Shown here: piece after piece, positions 24,832-33,658 of the stretch
Position numbering within the stretch: position 1 is the stretch's first letter
How the letters are laid out: each line of letters opens with the position of its first letter
DNA from: Nocardia tenerifensis NBRC 101015
GTDB lineage: Bacteria; Actinomycetota; Actinomycetes; Mycobacteriales; Mycobacteriaceae
Length of the DNA stretch: 64,000 bases
Assembly: GCF_000308715.1 (NCBI RefSeq)
Contig: NZ_BAGH01000119.1
Location: 61,966-125,965 of the forward strand
Reading direction: 5' to 3'
Made by a program: the position numbers and the translations under genes
Notes under the pieces: model-generated
What the model was told of the DNA's origin: nothing
What the model saw: the letters and a program-made list of their open reading frames with translations, nothing else
Databases searched by the model: none

Positions 24832-25267
24832 CGGATATTCCTCGCTCCCAACTGAATTCGATGGCCGTCGGATACCCACCCGCGTCCGGATCAAAAGGGT
24901 CCTGGATCAGTTCGGCCGAGTCGGTGAGCACCTGCACCAGCTGCCAGCTCAGCGGATCGCGGCTGACCTCGACATCGCGCGTGGTCGTCGCGCTGATCCG
25001 CACGCTCAGCCGCCGCTTGTTGTAGGTGAACGCGCACCGCAGCGTCGAGCCGGGCACCGCGTCGAGCATCAGCGCGGTCGCCGCCTCGCTGAGCACCAGC
25101 CGGATATCGGGGATCGCGTCGAGCGTGACGTCGGCCATCATGCATGTGGTGTCGGTGAGCGCACGCAGCATTCCCAGCTCGTGCGGCTCCGCGGCCAGCT
25201 CGAGAGCCACCCGGTGGGCCACCACGGCCGTCTGCTGTGGTGTCGCTGTCTTGGAAACCACCTTCAT
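24821..25267 (-). CDS. Anti-sigma factor of the RsbW/UsfX type
   Basis: A 148-residue HATPase-fold protein starting MKVVSKTATPQQT. It contains VALELAAEPHELGMLRALT, then DIRLVLSEAATALMLDAVPG (the N-box region, degenerate as in mycobacterial UsfX), and a C-terminal strand region. Members bind and hold SigF until an antagonist releases them. The ATG at 25267 has GGGAGG 11 bases upstream; longer GTG or ATG starts exist. Its stop lies inside the sigF start, the usual coupling of partner-switch pairs. Confidence 0.85.
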   Translation of the reverse strand: MKVVSKTATPQQTAVVAHRVALELAAEPHELGMLRALTDTTCMMADVTLDAIPDIRLVLSEAATALMLDAVPGSTLRCAFTYNKRRLSVRISATTTRDVEVSRDPLSWQLVQVLTDSAELIQDPFDPDAGGYPTAIEFSWERGISDAT

Positions 25268-25482
25268 CGTTTTCACCGCCTCCCAACGATTCACTCCGGC
25301 CATACCCGCGCCGCGCCGCGCCAACCCGGCGGTCGGCAATCCCGACCGGGCGGTGTGACCGGCCTTACCCGACCGAACGGACGGCGCGCTCAGTGACCGT
25401 GCGGTGTTTCAATATCGTTTCGACACGAACGAGCAGGCCCCCGGGACGCACAGAAACCGCAGGTGGGGCGCATACTGGCCGG

Positions 25483-26157
25483 GTGGTGGAGACAGGCGCG
25501 GCGACTTCGGACGCGGCGACCGACACGGTCGTCCAGGTGGTCGGTGGCGCCCCTCAGGCGACGGGGACCTTCGGATTCCGGTTCGCCGATCAGCGTTGGG
25601 TGTGGTCCGACGAGGTCGCCGCGATGCACGGATACGAGCCGGGCTCGGTGACCCCGACCACGGAACTCCTACTCTCGCACAAGCATCCCGACGACCGCGC
25701 GCACGTCGCGGACGCGATAGCCAAGTCGTTGCGCGATGCGGAGCCGTTCTGCAGTCGCCACCGCATCCTGGATACCGAGGGCCGGACTCGCCACGTCCTC
25801 GTCTTCGGCCACACCATGACCGAGGGCGACGTGGTCGTCGGCACCACCGGCTACTACGTCGACCTGACCGAGGTCCTCGACGAGCAGCGCCAGGAGTTGC
25901 TCACCGGCACGCTGCCCGAGCTGGTGGCGGCGCGGGCCGTGATCGAACAGGCCAAGGGCGTGCTGATGCGGGTGTACCGCCTCGACGCCGAGCAGGCCTT
26001 CCGCGTCCTGCAGTGGCGCTCGCAGGACACCAACGTGAAGCTGCGTACGCTGGCCGCCCGGCTGATCGCCGAACTCGACGCGCTGCCGCCCGCGTCGCCC
26101 CAGGTGCAGACCGCCTTCGACCATCTGCTGCTGACGGTGCACGAGCACCCGGACTAG
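25483..26157 (+). CDS. PAS-ANTAR RNA-binding antiterminator
   Basis: A 224-residue protein. A PAS_3-type sensor domain (FGFRFADQRWVWSDEVAAMHGYEPGS to GYYVDLTEVL, about residues 25-125) precedes an ANTAR domain (VAARAVIEQAKGVLMRVYRL and LRTLAARLIAEL, about 145-205). ANTAR domains bind paired stem-loops in leader RNAs and stop termination. GTG at 25483 is the first start in frame after the shared intergenic region. It is divergent from the anti-sigma gene and ends 8 bp from the RsbR-like gene end. Confidence 0.85.
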   Translation: MVETGAATSDAATDTVVQVVGGAPQATGTFGFRFADQRWVWSDEVAAMHGYEPGSVTPTTELLLSHKHPDDRAHVADAIAKSLRDAEPFCSRHRILDTEGRTRHVLVFGHTMTEGDVVVGTTGYYVDLTEVLDEQRQELLTGTLPELVAARAVIEQAKGVLMRVYRLDAEQAFRVLQWRSQDTNVKLRTLAARLIAELDALPPASPQVQTAFDHLLLTVHEHPD

Positions 26158-26165
26158 CGCGGCCT

Positions 26166-27068
26166 TCAGGCCTCCGGCCGCCGCGTGGTCTCGCCGGTGC
26201 CGCTGCGACTGACCTCGTAGCCGAGCAGACGTTCGGCCTCCTCGATCCCGCCCTGGAGGTCGCCGACCGCGTTCATCTTGGAGAGATCGAGACCGATGGT
26301 GACCAGCGTCAACGCGATCTCCGAGGAGAGGCCGGTGATGATCACGTTCGCGCCCATCAGCCCGGACGCGTCGACGGTCTGCACCAGGTGATTGGCCACG
26401 GTGGAGTCGATGGTCGGCACGCCGGTGATGTCGATGACGACCACCTTGGCGCGGTTGGCGCGGATCGCCCGCAGCAACTGCTCGGTGAGCTGACGCGCGC
26501 GCTGACCGTCCAGCACACCGATGATGGGCAGGATCAGCAGCTGCTCACGCACCTGGAGCACCGGCGTGGACAGCTCGCGGATCGCCTCCTGCTGCTGCCG
26601 GATGATCCGCTCGCGCTCCTCGACGAACGACACGCCGACGGTGTTGGCGATGCGGTTCGCGGCCGGTTCATACGCGTCGAGCACGGCGTTGAGCAGCTGG
26701 AAGTCGGCCTGATACTTCTCGAACAGCGAGCGGGCGAGCACGTCGCGCAGCAGCAGCACGATGCCCAGGACCTCGTCGGTCTCGACGCCTCTCGGGATGA
26801 TGCGTTCGGACAGGTCGCGCGCGTAGTCCTGCAACGCCTCGACTGAACCGGTCTCCAGCACGGCGACGTAGTTGTCGTAGACGGAGGTCGCCTCGGAGAA
26901 CATCTCGTCGGGCGTCATCGCGGTCAGCAACTGCGCCTCGGTGATCCGGCGCGCCCACTCCTCGCGCAGCACGGTGCGGTTCTGCCGCAAATGCTCGACC
27001 AGCTCGGAGAGCAGACCCTCGCTGACACCGTTGGAATTGGTGTCCGCCGTGACAGCGGTAATCGACAT
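26166..27068 (-). CDS. RsbR-like STAS-domain stressosome protein
   Basis: A 300-residue protein. The N-terminal helical sensor part (about 1-165) contains LVEHLRQNRTVLREEWARRI and ERERIIRQQQEAIRELSTPV. The C-terminal STAS domain (about 175-285) has KVVVIDITGVPTIDSTVANH and VIITGLSSEIALTLVTIGL. The serine in PTIDST and the region GLSSE correspond to the threonine sites that are phosphorylated in RsbR. Such proteins form stressosomes that release SigB/SigF-type anti-sigma partners. It lies close to the SigF and anti-sigma genes, so it is the probable upstream input. Confidence 0.85.
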   Translation of the reverse strand: MSITAVTADTNSNGVSEGLLSELVEHLRQNRTVLREEWARRITEAQLLTAMTPDEMFSEATSVYDNYVAVLETGSVEALQDYARDLSERIIPRGVETDEVLGIVLLLRDVLARSLFEKYQADFQLLNAVLDAYEPAANRIANTVGVSFVEERERIIRQQQEAIRELSTPVLQVREQLLILPIIGVLDGQRARQLTEQLLRAIRANRAKVVVIDITGVPTIDSTVANHLVQTVDASGLMGANVIITGLSSEIALTLVTIGLDLSKMNAVGDLQGGIEEAERLLGYEVSRSGTGETTRRPEA

Positions 27069-27249
27069 CTCGGACAATGCCGCCTCCGGTCCATCCCCAC
27101 ACACAGCGGACTCGTGTGCTCGAAAGATACAGCGGCCAGCCTTTTGTTGGACCGCCCGCCGCCCGCAGATCGTATACCGATCGCGGGCCGCGTATGCATT
27201 GAAAGTGCCCACATCGGGTTTTCGGGCGCGCCGGGACAGGGTACTCGTT

Positions 27250-27981
27250 CTACCCTGCGCCGCTTCCGTTACCCGCCAGGCGAATTCGTCGAAGTCTCGG
27301 CGCGTGACCGCTGAGCAACTGGTCGACGTCCGCGTCGGTGATCGAGTCGAATCGCAGGTACGCATCGCTGATCGGACGGGCGCGAATAGGCGTTTCCAAG
27401 CACACGATTTTGTCGGCGTGGAACGACAGCGTCCGCAGGATGCGATGCGGCGCGATCGGCACGGCGAGCACGACCCGGATCGCGCCGCGCCGATACGCGG
27501 CTTGGCACGCCGCCCGCGCGGTCATGCCCGTGACGACGCCGTCATCGACGACCAGCGCCGTGCGCCCGGCCAAGGTCGCGGGGGGTCGATGTCGGCGGAA
27601 TCGCTCGGACCGGCGCCGCAGCCGGTCGAGCTGATGCGCCTCGGTGTCGAGGAGTTCCCTTGTGGTCAGCAAGGCGCTGCGGACGGTGACCTCGTCGATG
27701 ATCCGGACGCCCTCGCCGATGGCGCCGAAGGCCAGGTCAGGCCGGTAGGGGACGGGAAGCTTGTGGACGACGAGGGTGTCGAGCGGTAGCCGCAAGCGAG
27801 CGGCTATCTCATACGCCACCGTGACGCCGCCGCGGGGCACGCCGAGGACTACGACGTCCGAACCGCGGAAGGCCTGCAATCGACCGGCGAGGCGGCGGCC
27901 CGCGTCGGAACGATCATCGAACCCCGAGCGCGCGGTGGCGCGATCATCGGCGGGGTCGCTGAATAAAGCCGGATTGTTCAT
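27250..27981 (-). CDS. Phosphoribosyltransferase-family protein (second copy)
   Basis: A 243-residue type I PRTase. VVVLGVPRGGVTVAYEIAAR and the PRPP loop TALVVDDGVVTGMTARAAC (about residues 135-153). The order of motifs and the tail (SDAYLRFDSITDADVDQLL) are very like the 226-residue protein at 15894, so they are paralogs. The start MNNPALFSDPADDRA at 27981 is preferred to an upstream one. It stands between the RsbR-like gene and the ANTAR operon, suggesting the stress regulon. Substrate unknown. Confidence 0.85.
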   Translation of the reverse strand: MNNPALFSDPADDRATARSGFDDRSDAGRRLAGRLQAFRGSDVVVLGVPRGGVTVAYEIAARLRLPLDTLVVHKLPVPYRPDLAFGAIGEGVRIIDEVTVRSALLTTRELLDTEAHQLDRLRRRSERFRRHRPPATLAGRTALVVDDGVVTGMTARAACQAAYRRGAIRVVLAVPIAPHRILRTLSFHADKIVCLETPIRARPISDAYLRFDSITDADVDQLLSGHAPRLRRIRLAGNGSGAG

Positions 27982-28135
27982 ACCGATCACCGAGTCTCGA
28001 CTGGGCACGATCCGCCAGCCGCACTTCGGGACTCAGCAGGAGATATACGTCTATTCTACTCGGCGGTACGAGCACCGCCATCGGTTGACGTGCAGATTCA
28101 CGTCACGCGTGAAATATCTTGGCTGAGTGGACGCC

Positions 28136-28891
28136 TCACGCCCGGCGACGGGACCGCTTCGGCTCTTGCGGCTCGGCGAAATGCGGCGGGGAGGGCGCCC
28201 CGCCCGTGACCCGCTCGATCATTTCGACGGCCAGGTCCGCGACGCGGACATTCTGCCGCTGGGACTTGCTCCGCAGCACGGCGAAGGCCGCGTCACGGTC
28301 GCAGCGCAGCTCCGCCATCAGGATGCCGAGCGCCTGATCGATGGTGGATCGAGAGGCCAGCGTCTCGCGCAGTTGCTCGGTCAGCTTGGACTGCCGGGTG
28401 GTCTCGGTCGCGACGCCGAACAGCACACCGAGGTGCTCGGCGGTGAGGGACGCGGCCCGCCGGACGCGTGCGGTGAAGTTGCGCGGTTTCGGCGAGTACA
28501 GGGTCATCGCGCCGACCACCGCGCCGTCCACCGAGATCGGCAGCGAGTAGATGGAGTGGACACCGTTGCCCAGCATGCGGGCTCGATAGCCGTCCCAGCG
28601 CTGCTCTTGCGCGACGTCCGGCACCGAAATCTCTTGCGCCGTAACGATCGCCTGCAGGCTGGGGTCGTACCCGTCGCTACATTCGGCCTCCTTCACCAGC
28701 ATCGCGTGTGCGTCGCTCGAACCGCCGACCTTGTCCCCCTGCTCATAGGTGAGCGTCATCCCGGTCATCGGATGACCCGGTAGCATCCGCGTGACGATTT
28801 CGGCGACGGCGCACAGCGAGTCGTCGACCTCGGCGCCGGTCAACAACAGCGCCGTCAGATCCGACATCCCCAAAGCCAGGTCATCAGCCAT
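28136..28891 (-). CDS. GAF-ANTAR regulator
   Basis: A 251-residue protein. A GAF sensor domain spans about residues 20-165 (LCAVAEIVTRMLPGH, then SIYSLPISVDGAVVGAMTLYSP). An ANTAR domain follows (STIDQALGILMAELRCDRDA and VADLAVEMIERV, about 180-235), ending in a basic tail EPKRSRRRA. It is the last gene of the four-gene CheB-CheR operon, 15 bp from the gene before it. It probably regulates target RNAs by antitermination. Confidence 0.85.
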   Translation of the reverse strand: MADDLALGMSDLTALLLTGAEVDDSLCAVAEIVTRMLPGHPMTGMTLTYEQGDKVGGSSDAHAMLVKEAECSDGYDPSLQAIVTAQEISVPDVAQEQRWDGYRARMLGNGVHSIYSLPISVDGAVVGAMTLYSPKPRNFTARVRRAASLTAEHLGVLFGVATETTRQSKLTEQLRETLASRSTIDQALGILMAELRCDRDAAFAVLRSKSQRQNVRVADLAVEMIERVTGGAPSPPHFAEPQEPKRSRRRA

Positions 28892-28906
28892 GAGACATCC
28901 TGGGGC

Positions 28907-29791
28907 TCAACATAATTCGTATCCGTCCTCGAGAACGCGGCGAGCCACCTCCGAGACGGCCGTGCCGTCGGAGAAGGCGCGTGCGCGCAGTAAGGCCAGC
29001 GCGGCATCGAGATCGCATTCGCACCGCACCGCCACCATGCCGACCGCCTGGTGCACGACGGCGAGGTAGTCGGCGTCGTCGAACAGCGTGCCTCGCGGCG
29101 CGCCGTCGTCGTCGGTGCCGTACGAGAGCAGCACCGTGGTCGCGAGCGCGTCGGCCACGTTCTCGGCGGCCGGAGCGAGGTCGGTGCGCAGCGCGGCGCG
29201 GCTGGTGAAGACGCACAGGGAACCGAGCAGGTGGGAGGAGCGCAGGGGGACCGCGATCACCGACCGCACGCCCAGTTCGGTGAGAGCCGGCCCGTATTGC
29301 GGCCAGCGAGTGAACAATTCCGCGCCGGCCGCGGTGACGAAGTCCTGGCCGTCGAGTACGTCGCGGGCCGGGCCCTGACCGATCCGCTGCTCGAGATCCT
29401 GCGCGGCCCGCGCGGTGGTGTCCGAGGCGGCGACCAGCAGATCGTCGCCCGTCGGGCCAACCAGGGTGACCGCGGCGCTGTCCATGTCGAGATGCTGGGC
29501 CACCGAAGCCATGAAGACCGGCCGCGTCGTGACCCGATCCTCGATGTGCCACCGCTGTAGGCGCAGGGCGTGTAATCGATGCAGCCGCGCACTGGCGAGG
29601 TGTCGCTCCTCGATTCGTCGATGCAGCTCCGCCATGCGGCGCCGGAAAGGCTGCATGGATTCGGGTGGCTGGGTGGCCTGCACCTCGTATTTCGCGGCCA
29701 ACGCCCCCGCCCGAGCCGCGCGTTCTTGCCCGACGGCGAATTGCTGCCACTCGCGGGCGACTTCTTCGTGAGCGTCCGAATGCGACCGCAC
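28907..29791 (-). CDS. GAF-ANTAR regulator with N-terminal helical region
   Basis: A 294-residue protein. The first 75 residues form a helical, charged segment (ERAARAGALAAKYEVQATQP and MAELHRRIEERHLASARLHR). A GAF domain follows (VAQHLDMDSAAVTLVGPTGD to LLGSLCVFTSRAA, about residues 95-215), and a short ANTAR-like end (VVHQAVGMVAVRCECDLDAA, then VARRVLEDGYELC). Start is the GTG at 29791. Gene order in the operon is CheB, CheR, this gene, GAF-ANTAR. Confidence 0.8.
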   Translation of the reverse strand: MRSHSDAHEEVAREWQQFAVGQERAARAGALAAKYEVQATQPPESMQPFRRRMAELHRRIEERHLASARLHRLHALRLQRWHIEDRVTTRPVFMASVAQHLDMDSAAVTLVGPTGDDLLVAASDTTARAAQDLEQRIGQGPARDVLDGQDFVTAAGAELFTRWPQYGPALTELGVRSVIAVPLRSSHLLGSLCVFTSRAALRTDLAPAAENVADALATTVLLSYGTDDDGAPRGTLFDDADYLAVVHQAVGMVAVRCECDLDAALALLRARAFSDGTAVSEVARRVLEDGYELC

Positions 29792-29836
29792 GCCTCCAGG
29801 GTACGCGCTCGACGCGATATCAGCGGTCCGACCGTC

Positions 29837-31732
29837 CTACTTCGCACCGTGTGTCGGGGAAATTTCCTCCAGGAGCAACACCACACCGTCGCGTGTGCCG
29901 TCCAGCGGCGAGCAGGTAACCGCACACACGATCGAGCGTCCGATTCGGTTGACGGCCGGGACCTCCACCGGGCCGACGCGGCGGCCCGTTTTGAGGCAGC
30001 GCTGGACGCTGTCGTGCAGCCGCCCGGTGGGCAGGCCGAAGTCGAGCGTGAAGAACATTTGTTGCTGGACCTCGTCCGCCCGCAGCCCCCACATTTCCTC
30101 CGCGCCCCGGTTCCAGCTCTTCACCCGGAACTCGGCATCGAGCACGACTACCGCCGCCGCAACGCTGGAGAGCACGCCCTCGACGAACGTACGGGTCTCG
30201 TTCAATTCGTCGGTCCGGATCCGCATCTCCTCGTTCATGGTTTCGAGTTCTTCGTTGCCCGACTGGAGTTCCTCGTTGGTGGCCTCGAGTTCCTCGTTGG
30301 TCGATTGCAGTTCTTCGTTCGTCGTCTCCAGTTCCTCGATGCTGGACTGGAGCTCTTCGTTCGTGGTTTCCAGCTCTTCGTTGGTGGATTGGAGCTCCTC
30401 GTAGGCGGTTTCGAGCTCCTCCCTCTTTATCTTTATCTCCAGCGAGAGCCGGGTCGGCACCGTGGTGTCGATGAAATGCACTACGACGCCGACGTACACG
30501 CCGTCGCCGCCGTAGAGCGGCTGGACGTGCACGTCGAAATACTGGGTATTGTCCGGGCCGAGTTTGCGTTCGGCCGCGGCGACCCGAAGGGTGCGACGTT
30601 CGGACGTGGCCTGATCGATCAGCGAGCGCAGTTCGACCGGCCGATAGGAGATCTCCAGTTCGCTCAGCGGCCTGCCGATATCGTGGTGCGTCAGGCCGAA
30701 TTGGCTGCGCATCTGATGGTTGACGATGGAGATCTTGCTCTCGGTGTCCAGACCGAGCACCCCGATCGGGGCCGCCTCCAGTGCGAGCTCGCTGAGCTGA
30801 CGCTTCTTGACCAGGCCCTGTACCTCCAGGCCGAGGTCGACGTCGAGCCGCGTCGGGCTCGGCTGGATCGGCGGCTTGGCCTCGCCCGCCCGGCGCCGGA
30901 AGATGCGCTGGCGCATACCGGCCACCCCGAATCGTTCGCCGTCGGAGAGCAGCAGTTCGGCCTTGCCGAGGAACAGGAATCCGCCCTCCCGCAACGCGAA
31001 ACGGAACCGGTCCAGGATGTGCGACTGCGCCTCGGCGTTGAAATACATCAACGTATTCCGGCACACCAGCAGATCGAGGCGGGAGATGGGCGCGTCGCGC
31101 GTGATGTCGTGGCGACCGAATATCACCCGCCGCCGCAGGTCCGCCCGGAAGACGAAGCGGTCGCCGATCGGCTCGAAATACCGGTCCCGCAGTTCACGCG
31201 ACAGCGGCGCGAGCGCCTTCGCCGGATAGGCGCCCGCCCGCGCCTCGCGCAGCGCTTCCTCGTCGACATCGGTGCCGTACAGCTTGACCCGTTTCGCGCA
31301 TTCTTCGACGCCGAGTGCCTCGGCGAACGCGATCGCGAGCGAATAGGTCTCCTCGCCGCTGGAGCAGCCCGCGCTCCAGATCCGGATCTCGTCGTTGCTG
31401 TTGGCGATCAGTTCCGGCAGTACCTCGCGCTGAAGGTACTGCCAGGCCTCCACGTCGCGGAAGAAGCTGGTGACATTGATCAGGATCGTGTTGAACAGGT
31501 GGCCGAACTCTTCGGCGTTGCTCTCCAGCAGATCTCGGTAGTCGAGATAGTCGGTGATCTGAATCTCGTGCATTCGCTTGCGGATACGCCTGGTCAGCGA
31601 CGAGCGCTTGTACCCGGTGAAATCGAATCCGCGCGAGTCGCGAATGAACAGCAGCAGATCCTCGAGCTCACGGTCGACGGTGTCGCTGTCTTCATCCGGT
31701 GTCGTCATCGTCTCCTCGCTGGGTTCGGTCAC
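29837..31732 (-). CDS. cheR: CheR methyltransferase with PAS, coiled coil and PAS
   Basis: A 631-residue protein. CheR methyltransferase core (about residues 25-275): TSFFRDVEAWQYLQ, then the SAM-binding IRIWSAGCSSGEETYSLAI and FDLLVCRNTLMYF-like LLVCRNTLMYFN. A PAS domain (about 305-430), a coiled coil of ELETTNEELQSTNEELEATN repeats (about 431-498) and a C-terminal PAS (about 505-625) follow. The GTG overlaps the stop of CheB by 4 bases. CheR normally methylates chemoreceptors; no receptor gene is in the window, so the enzyme probably acts in a stress signalling system together with CheB. Confidence 0.9.
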   Translation of the reverse strand: MTEPSEETMTTPDEDSDTVDRELEDLLLFIRDSRGFDFTGYKRSSLTRRIRKRMHEIQITDYLDYRDLLESNAEEFGHLFNTILINVTSFFRDVEAWQYLQREVLPELIANSNDEIRIWSAGCSSGEETYSLAIAFAEALGVEECAKRVKLYGTDVDEEALREARAGAYPAKALAPLSRELRDRYFEPIGDRFVFRADLRRRVIFGRHDITRDAPISRLDLLVCRNTLMYFNAEAQSHILDRFRFALREGGFLFLGKAELLLSDGERFGVAGMRQRIFRRRAGEAKPPIQPSPTRLDVDLGLEVQGLVKKRQLSELALEAAPIGVLGLDTESKISIVNHQMRSQFGLTHHDIGRPLSELEISYRPVELRSLIDQATSERRTLRVAAAERKLGPDNTQYFDVHVQPLYGGDGVYVGVVVHFIDTTVPTRLSLEIKIKREELETAYEELQSTNEELETTNEELQSSIEELETTNEELQSTNEELEATNEELQSGNEELETMNEEMRIRTDELNETRTFVEGVLSSVAAAVVVLDAEFRVKSWNRGAEEMWGLRADEVQQQMFFTLDFGLPTGRLHDSVQRCLKTGRRVGPVEVPAVNRIGRSIVCAVTCSPLDGTRDGVVLLLEEISPTHGAK

Positions 31733-32316
31733 GACGTGCTCTCCGTGAGGAGGGCACGGATGACGTCGGCGATCTCGTCAAGGGGCAGAACAAGGTCGAC
31801 GTCGCCGGTGGCCACGGCGGCGCTCGGCATGCCCTTGAACTCCGCGTCGTCTGGATCCTGCGCGATCACCGTGCCGCCACGGGCCTTGATCGCGCGCACG
31901 CCGGTCGCGCCGTCGCCGCCGGAGCCGGTCAGCACACACGCGATGGCGCGGCGTCCGTAAGCGCCCGCCACCGATTCGAACAGCAGGTCGGCCGAGGGGC
32001 GAACGAAGTGGACGAGCTCGCTGCGGATCAGCGTGAGGGCGCCGCGCGGCTCGACCAGCAGGTGGTAGTCCGGCGGGGCGATGTAGACGGTTCCGGGCTG
32101 TATCGTCTCGCCCGCCTCCGCCAGTTTCACGTGCAATTCGGTTCGGCGCGCGAGCAATTCGGCCAGCACCGTCTTGTGCCGGGGGTCGAGATGCTGAACG
32201 ACGAGGACGGGCACCGGCAACGTGGCGGGAAGGGCGCCCAGGACCTTGAACAGTGCCGTGATCCCGCCCGCCGACGAGGTCATGGCGACGACGGCGTATT
32301 GGTCATCGGTGGTCAT
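31729..32316 (-). CDS. cheB: CheB-type protein-glutamate methylesterase, stand-alone
   Basis: A 195-residue catalytic domain without the usual response-regulator receiver. The triad is in VVAMTSSAGGITAL (serine), VVQHLDPRHKT (histidine) and VLTGSGGDGATGVRAIKARG (aspartate). It is the first gene of the operon with CheR and two GAF-ANTAR genes, overlapping CheR. Without a receiver domain its activity must be controlled otherwise, for example by the partner protein. It removes methyl groups from glutamates in the classical reaction. Confidence 0.9.
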   Translation of the reverse strand: MTTDDQYAVVAMTSSAGGITALFKVLGALPATLPVPVLVVQHLDPRHKTVLAELLARRTELHVKLAEAGETIQPGTVYIAPPDYHLLVEPRGALTLIRSELVHFVRPSADLLFESVAGAYGRRAIACVLTGSGGDGATGVRAIKARGGTVIAQDPDDAEFKGMPSAAVATGDVDLVLPLDEIADVIRALLTESTS

Positions 32317-32633
32317 GGTCGCGGACCGGCCGTGAGGTGCACGGAATCAGGGTAACGCCATTGCGGGTCCCCGCCGGGCAGCCGCCCCACCGTGTGCGGA
32401 GCTACCGCGGTCCGGTTTCGCGCGGGCGCGCGGCGAGCGGTCGCCGGGGCGCGGTTCCTCGGACGGACTTACCGGTACGTTTCGCGGCGTTAGCCCTGGT
32501 GGAGAGCCTGACGGCGCACTGGTGTGACCGTGGCGACGGCCGACGGGGGTTTGCCTGTCGCCGGCCCGGTTATCCGACCTACGACTGGCCCGAAAGGCAG
32601 GTCGGTCGAGCCCGACGCGAAAGGGGTTAGACA
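32317..32633. other. Divergent control region between CheB operon and CsbD
   Basis: A 317-bp region upstream of both the minus-strand CheB operon and the plus-strand csbD gene. The csbD side holds a SigF-type promoter (32549-32573). No promoter of similar quality was seen by eye for the CheB operon, and nothing else was recognised. Confidence 0.5.
32549..32573 (+). promoter_or_regulatory. SigF/SigB-type promoter of the CsbD gene
   Basis: GTTT at 32549-32552, a 15-base spacer and GGTTAT at 32568-32573. The known consensus is GTTT-N14-16-GGGTAT, so one base differs. The ATG follows 60 bases later. With sigF in the same window this is a good candidate for SigF control. Confidence 0.7.
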
Positions 32634-32804
32634 ATGAGCACAGCTGACAAGGCCAAGAACAAGGCCGAGGACCTCGGCGGTCAGGCGAAGGAGAAGTTCG
32701 GTGAGGCCACCGACGACCAGGACCTGAAGAACGAGGGCAAGGGCGACCAGATCAAGTCCAACCTCAAGGACGCAGGCGAGAAGATCAAGGACGCCTTCAA
32801 GTAG
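32634..32804 (+). CDS. CsbD-family stress protein
   Basis: A 56-residue protein, MSTADKAKNKAEDLGGQAKE then DLKNEGKGDQIKSNLKDAGE and IKDAFK. It is lysine- and glutamate-rich, with the repeated amphipathic pattern typical of CsbD. AAAGGGG precedes the ATG. CsbD is a small SigB-dependent general stress protein in Bacillus. The gene follows a SigF-like promoter and is flanked by a strong hairpin, so it is a one-gene transcript. Too short to be seen by length alone but well supported by sequence. Confidence 0.9.
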   Translation: MSTADKAKNKAEDLGGQAKEKFGEATDDQDLKNEGKGDQIKSNLKDAGEKIKDAFK

Positions 32805-32828
32805 ACCGGCACACCGGTCGCTGTCCAG

Positions 32829-32863
32829 GAGCGGGTGCGTGCCCTATCGGGCGCCACCCGCTC
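32829..32863 (+). terminator. Terminator hairpin after csbD
   Basis: Arms GAGCGGGTG (32829-32837) and CACCCGCTC (32855-32863) enclose a further GCCC-tat-CGGG stem, 24 bases after the csbD stop. Confidence 0.8.
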
Positions 32864-32966
32864 GCCCATGTCCGGGGGAGTCCTGCCGAAAATGTCTCGA
32901 TCGTGGTGCGTCCGGCGATAAAGTGCGGTGGTCCAGCGCTTTGATCGACGGCTCGAAAGGATCGGG

Positions 32967-33650
32967 ATGATCGCGGCACGGATGGTCGCTGTTGTCGCGT
33001 CGGTGTTCGTCGGCGCGGGGTTATTGGGTGGTGTGCGGCCTGCCGCGGCGGGGCCGACGGCGTGCGCGGCGGGAAATCCGTTGCAGCCCACCGCGGAACT
33101 GTTCGCCACCGACAACACCGCTACCATCACCGACCCGGAGGATCAACGGCTGCGCGGTCGGCTAGAGGGCTTCGAGCTGGCGGTCGACGGAATCGCGGTG
33201 CAGCACATCGGTTTACCGGTCGGTTCCACGCTCGTCAGCGGCGTGTTCTGGTCGGATGAGCGCAAGCAGGCGACCTACGAGCGGTCCCGCGAGTTCCATC
33301 TGGCCTGTGTCGACGCCGCCGATCTGCACCGCATAGCCGATCGAGTGCGCGCGCGGTTCCAGCAGGAATCGGTGCTGACCTTCCAGCGACTCGCACCGAG
33401 TTCGCCTGGGGTGGACGCTTTTACGGTGACGATCGCGGGGGTCGACGTCCGGCGGTTCCGCGACGGGCTCGTGGCCGATCCGGTGGCCCGCGAACGGCTC
33501 GTCGGCGGATCGGTCACCGAGGCGAACACCTTGATCCTGGTGGTCGACGTCGCCGACCTGGAGTTGGCGCAGCGCTTCGTCGCCGGGCTCGGCGGCGTGT
33601 GGGACGCGGCGAGCGTGCAGTACGGCGATCGCGAGTTCGTCGGCGGCTGA
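32967..33650 (+). CDS. Secreted protein of unknown function
   Basis: A 227-residue protein with a signal peptide, MIAARMVAVVASVFVGAG and cleavage likely after PAAA. The mature part starts GPTACAAGNPLQPTAELF and contains two cysteines, suggesting a disulfide. It has an alpha/beta layout with SDERKQATYERSREFHLAC and TFQRLAPSSPGVDAFTVT. The ATG at 32967 is backed by GAAAGGA. No known domain was recognised. It is divergent in no operon; the downstream neighbour is convergent. Confidence 0.7.
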   Translation: MIAARMVAVVASVFVGAGLLGGVRPAAAGPTACAAGNPLQPTAELFATDNTATITDPEDQRLRGRLEGFELAVDGIAVQHIGLPVGSTLVSGVFWSDERKQATYERSREFHLACVDAADLHRIADRVRARFQQESVLTFQRLAPSSPGVDAFTVTIAGVDVRRFRDGLVADPVARERLVGGSVTEANTLILVVDVADLELAQRFVAGLGGVWDAASVQYGDREFVGG

Positions 33651-33658
33651 GGGCCTTT

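Noticed and set aside
29579..31960. Long plus-strand ORF of about 790 codons
   Set aside because: It is an antisense shadow of the CheR and CheB genes. The minus strand has all catalytic motifs; the plus-strand protein has no domain and reads as repetitive VGGLELLV segments produced by the heptad repeats.
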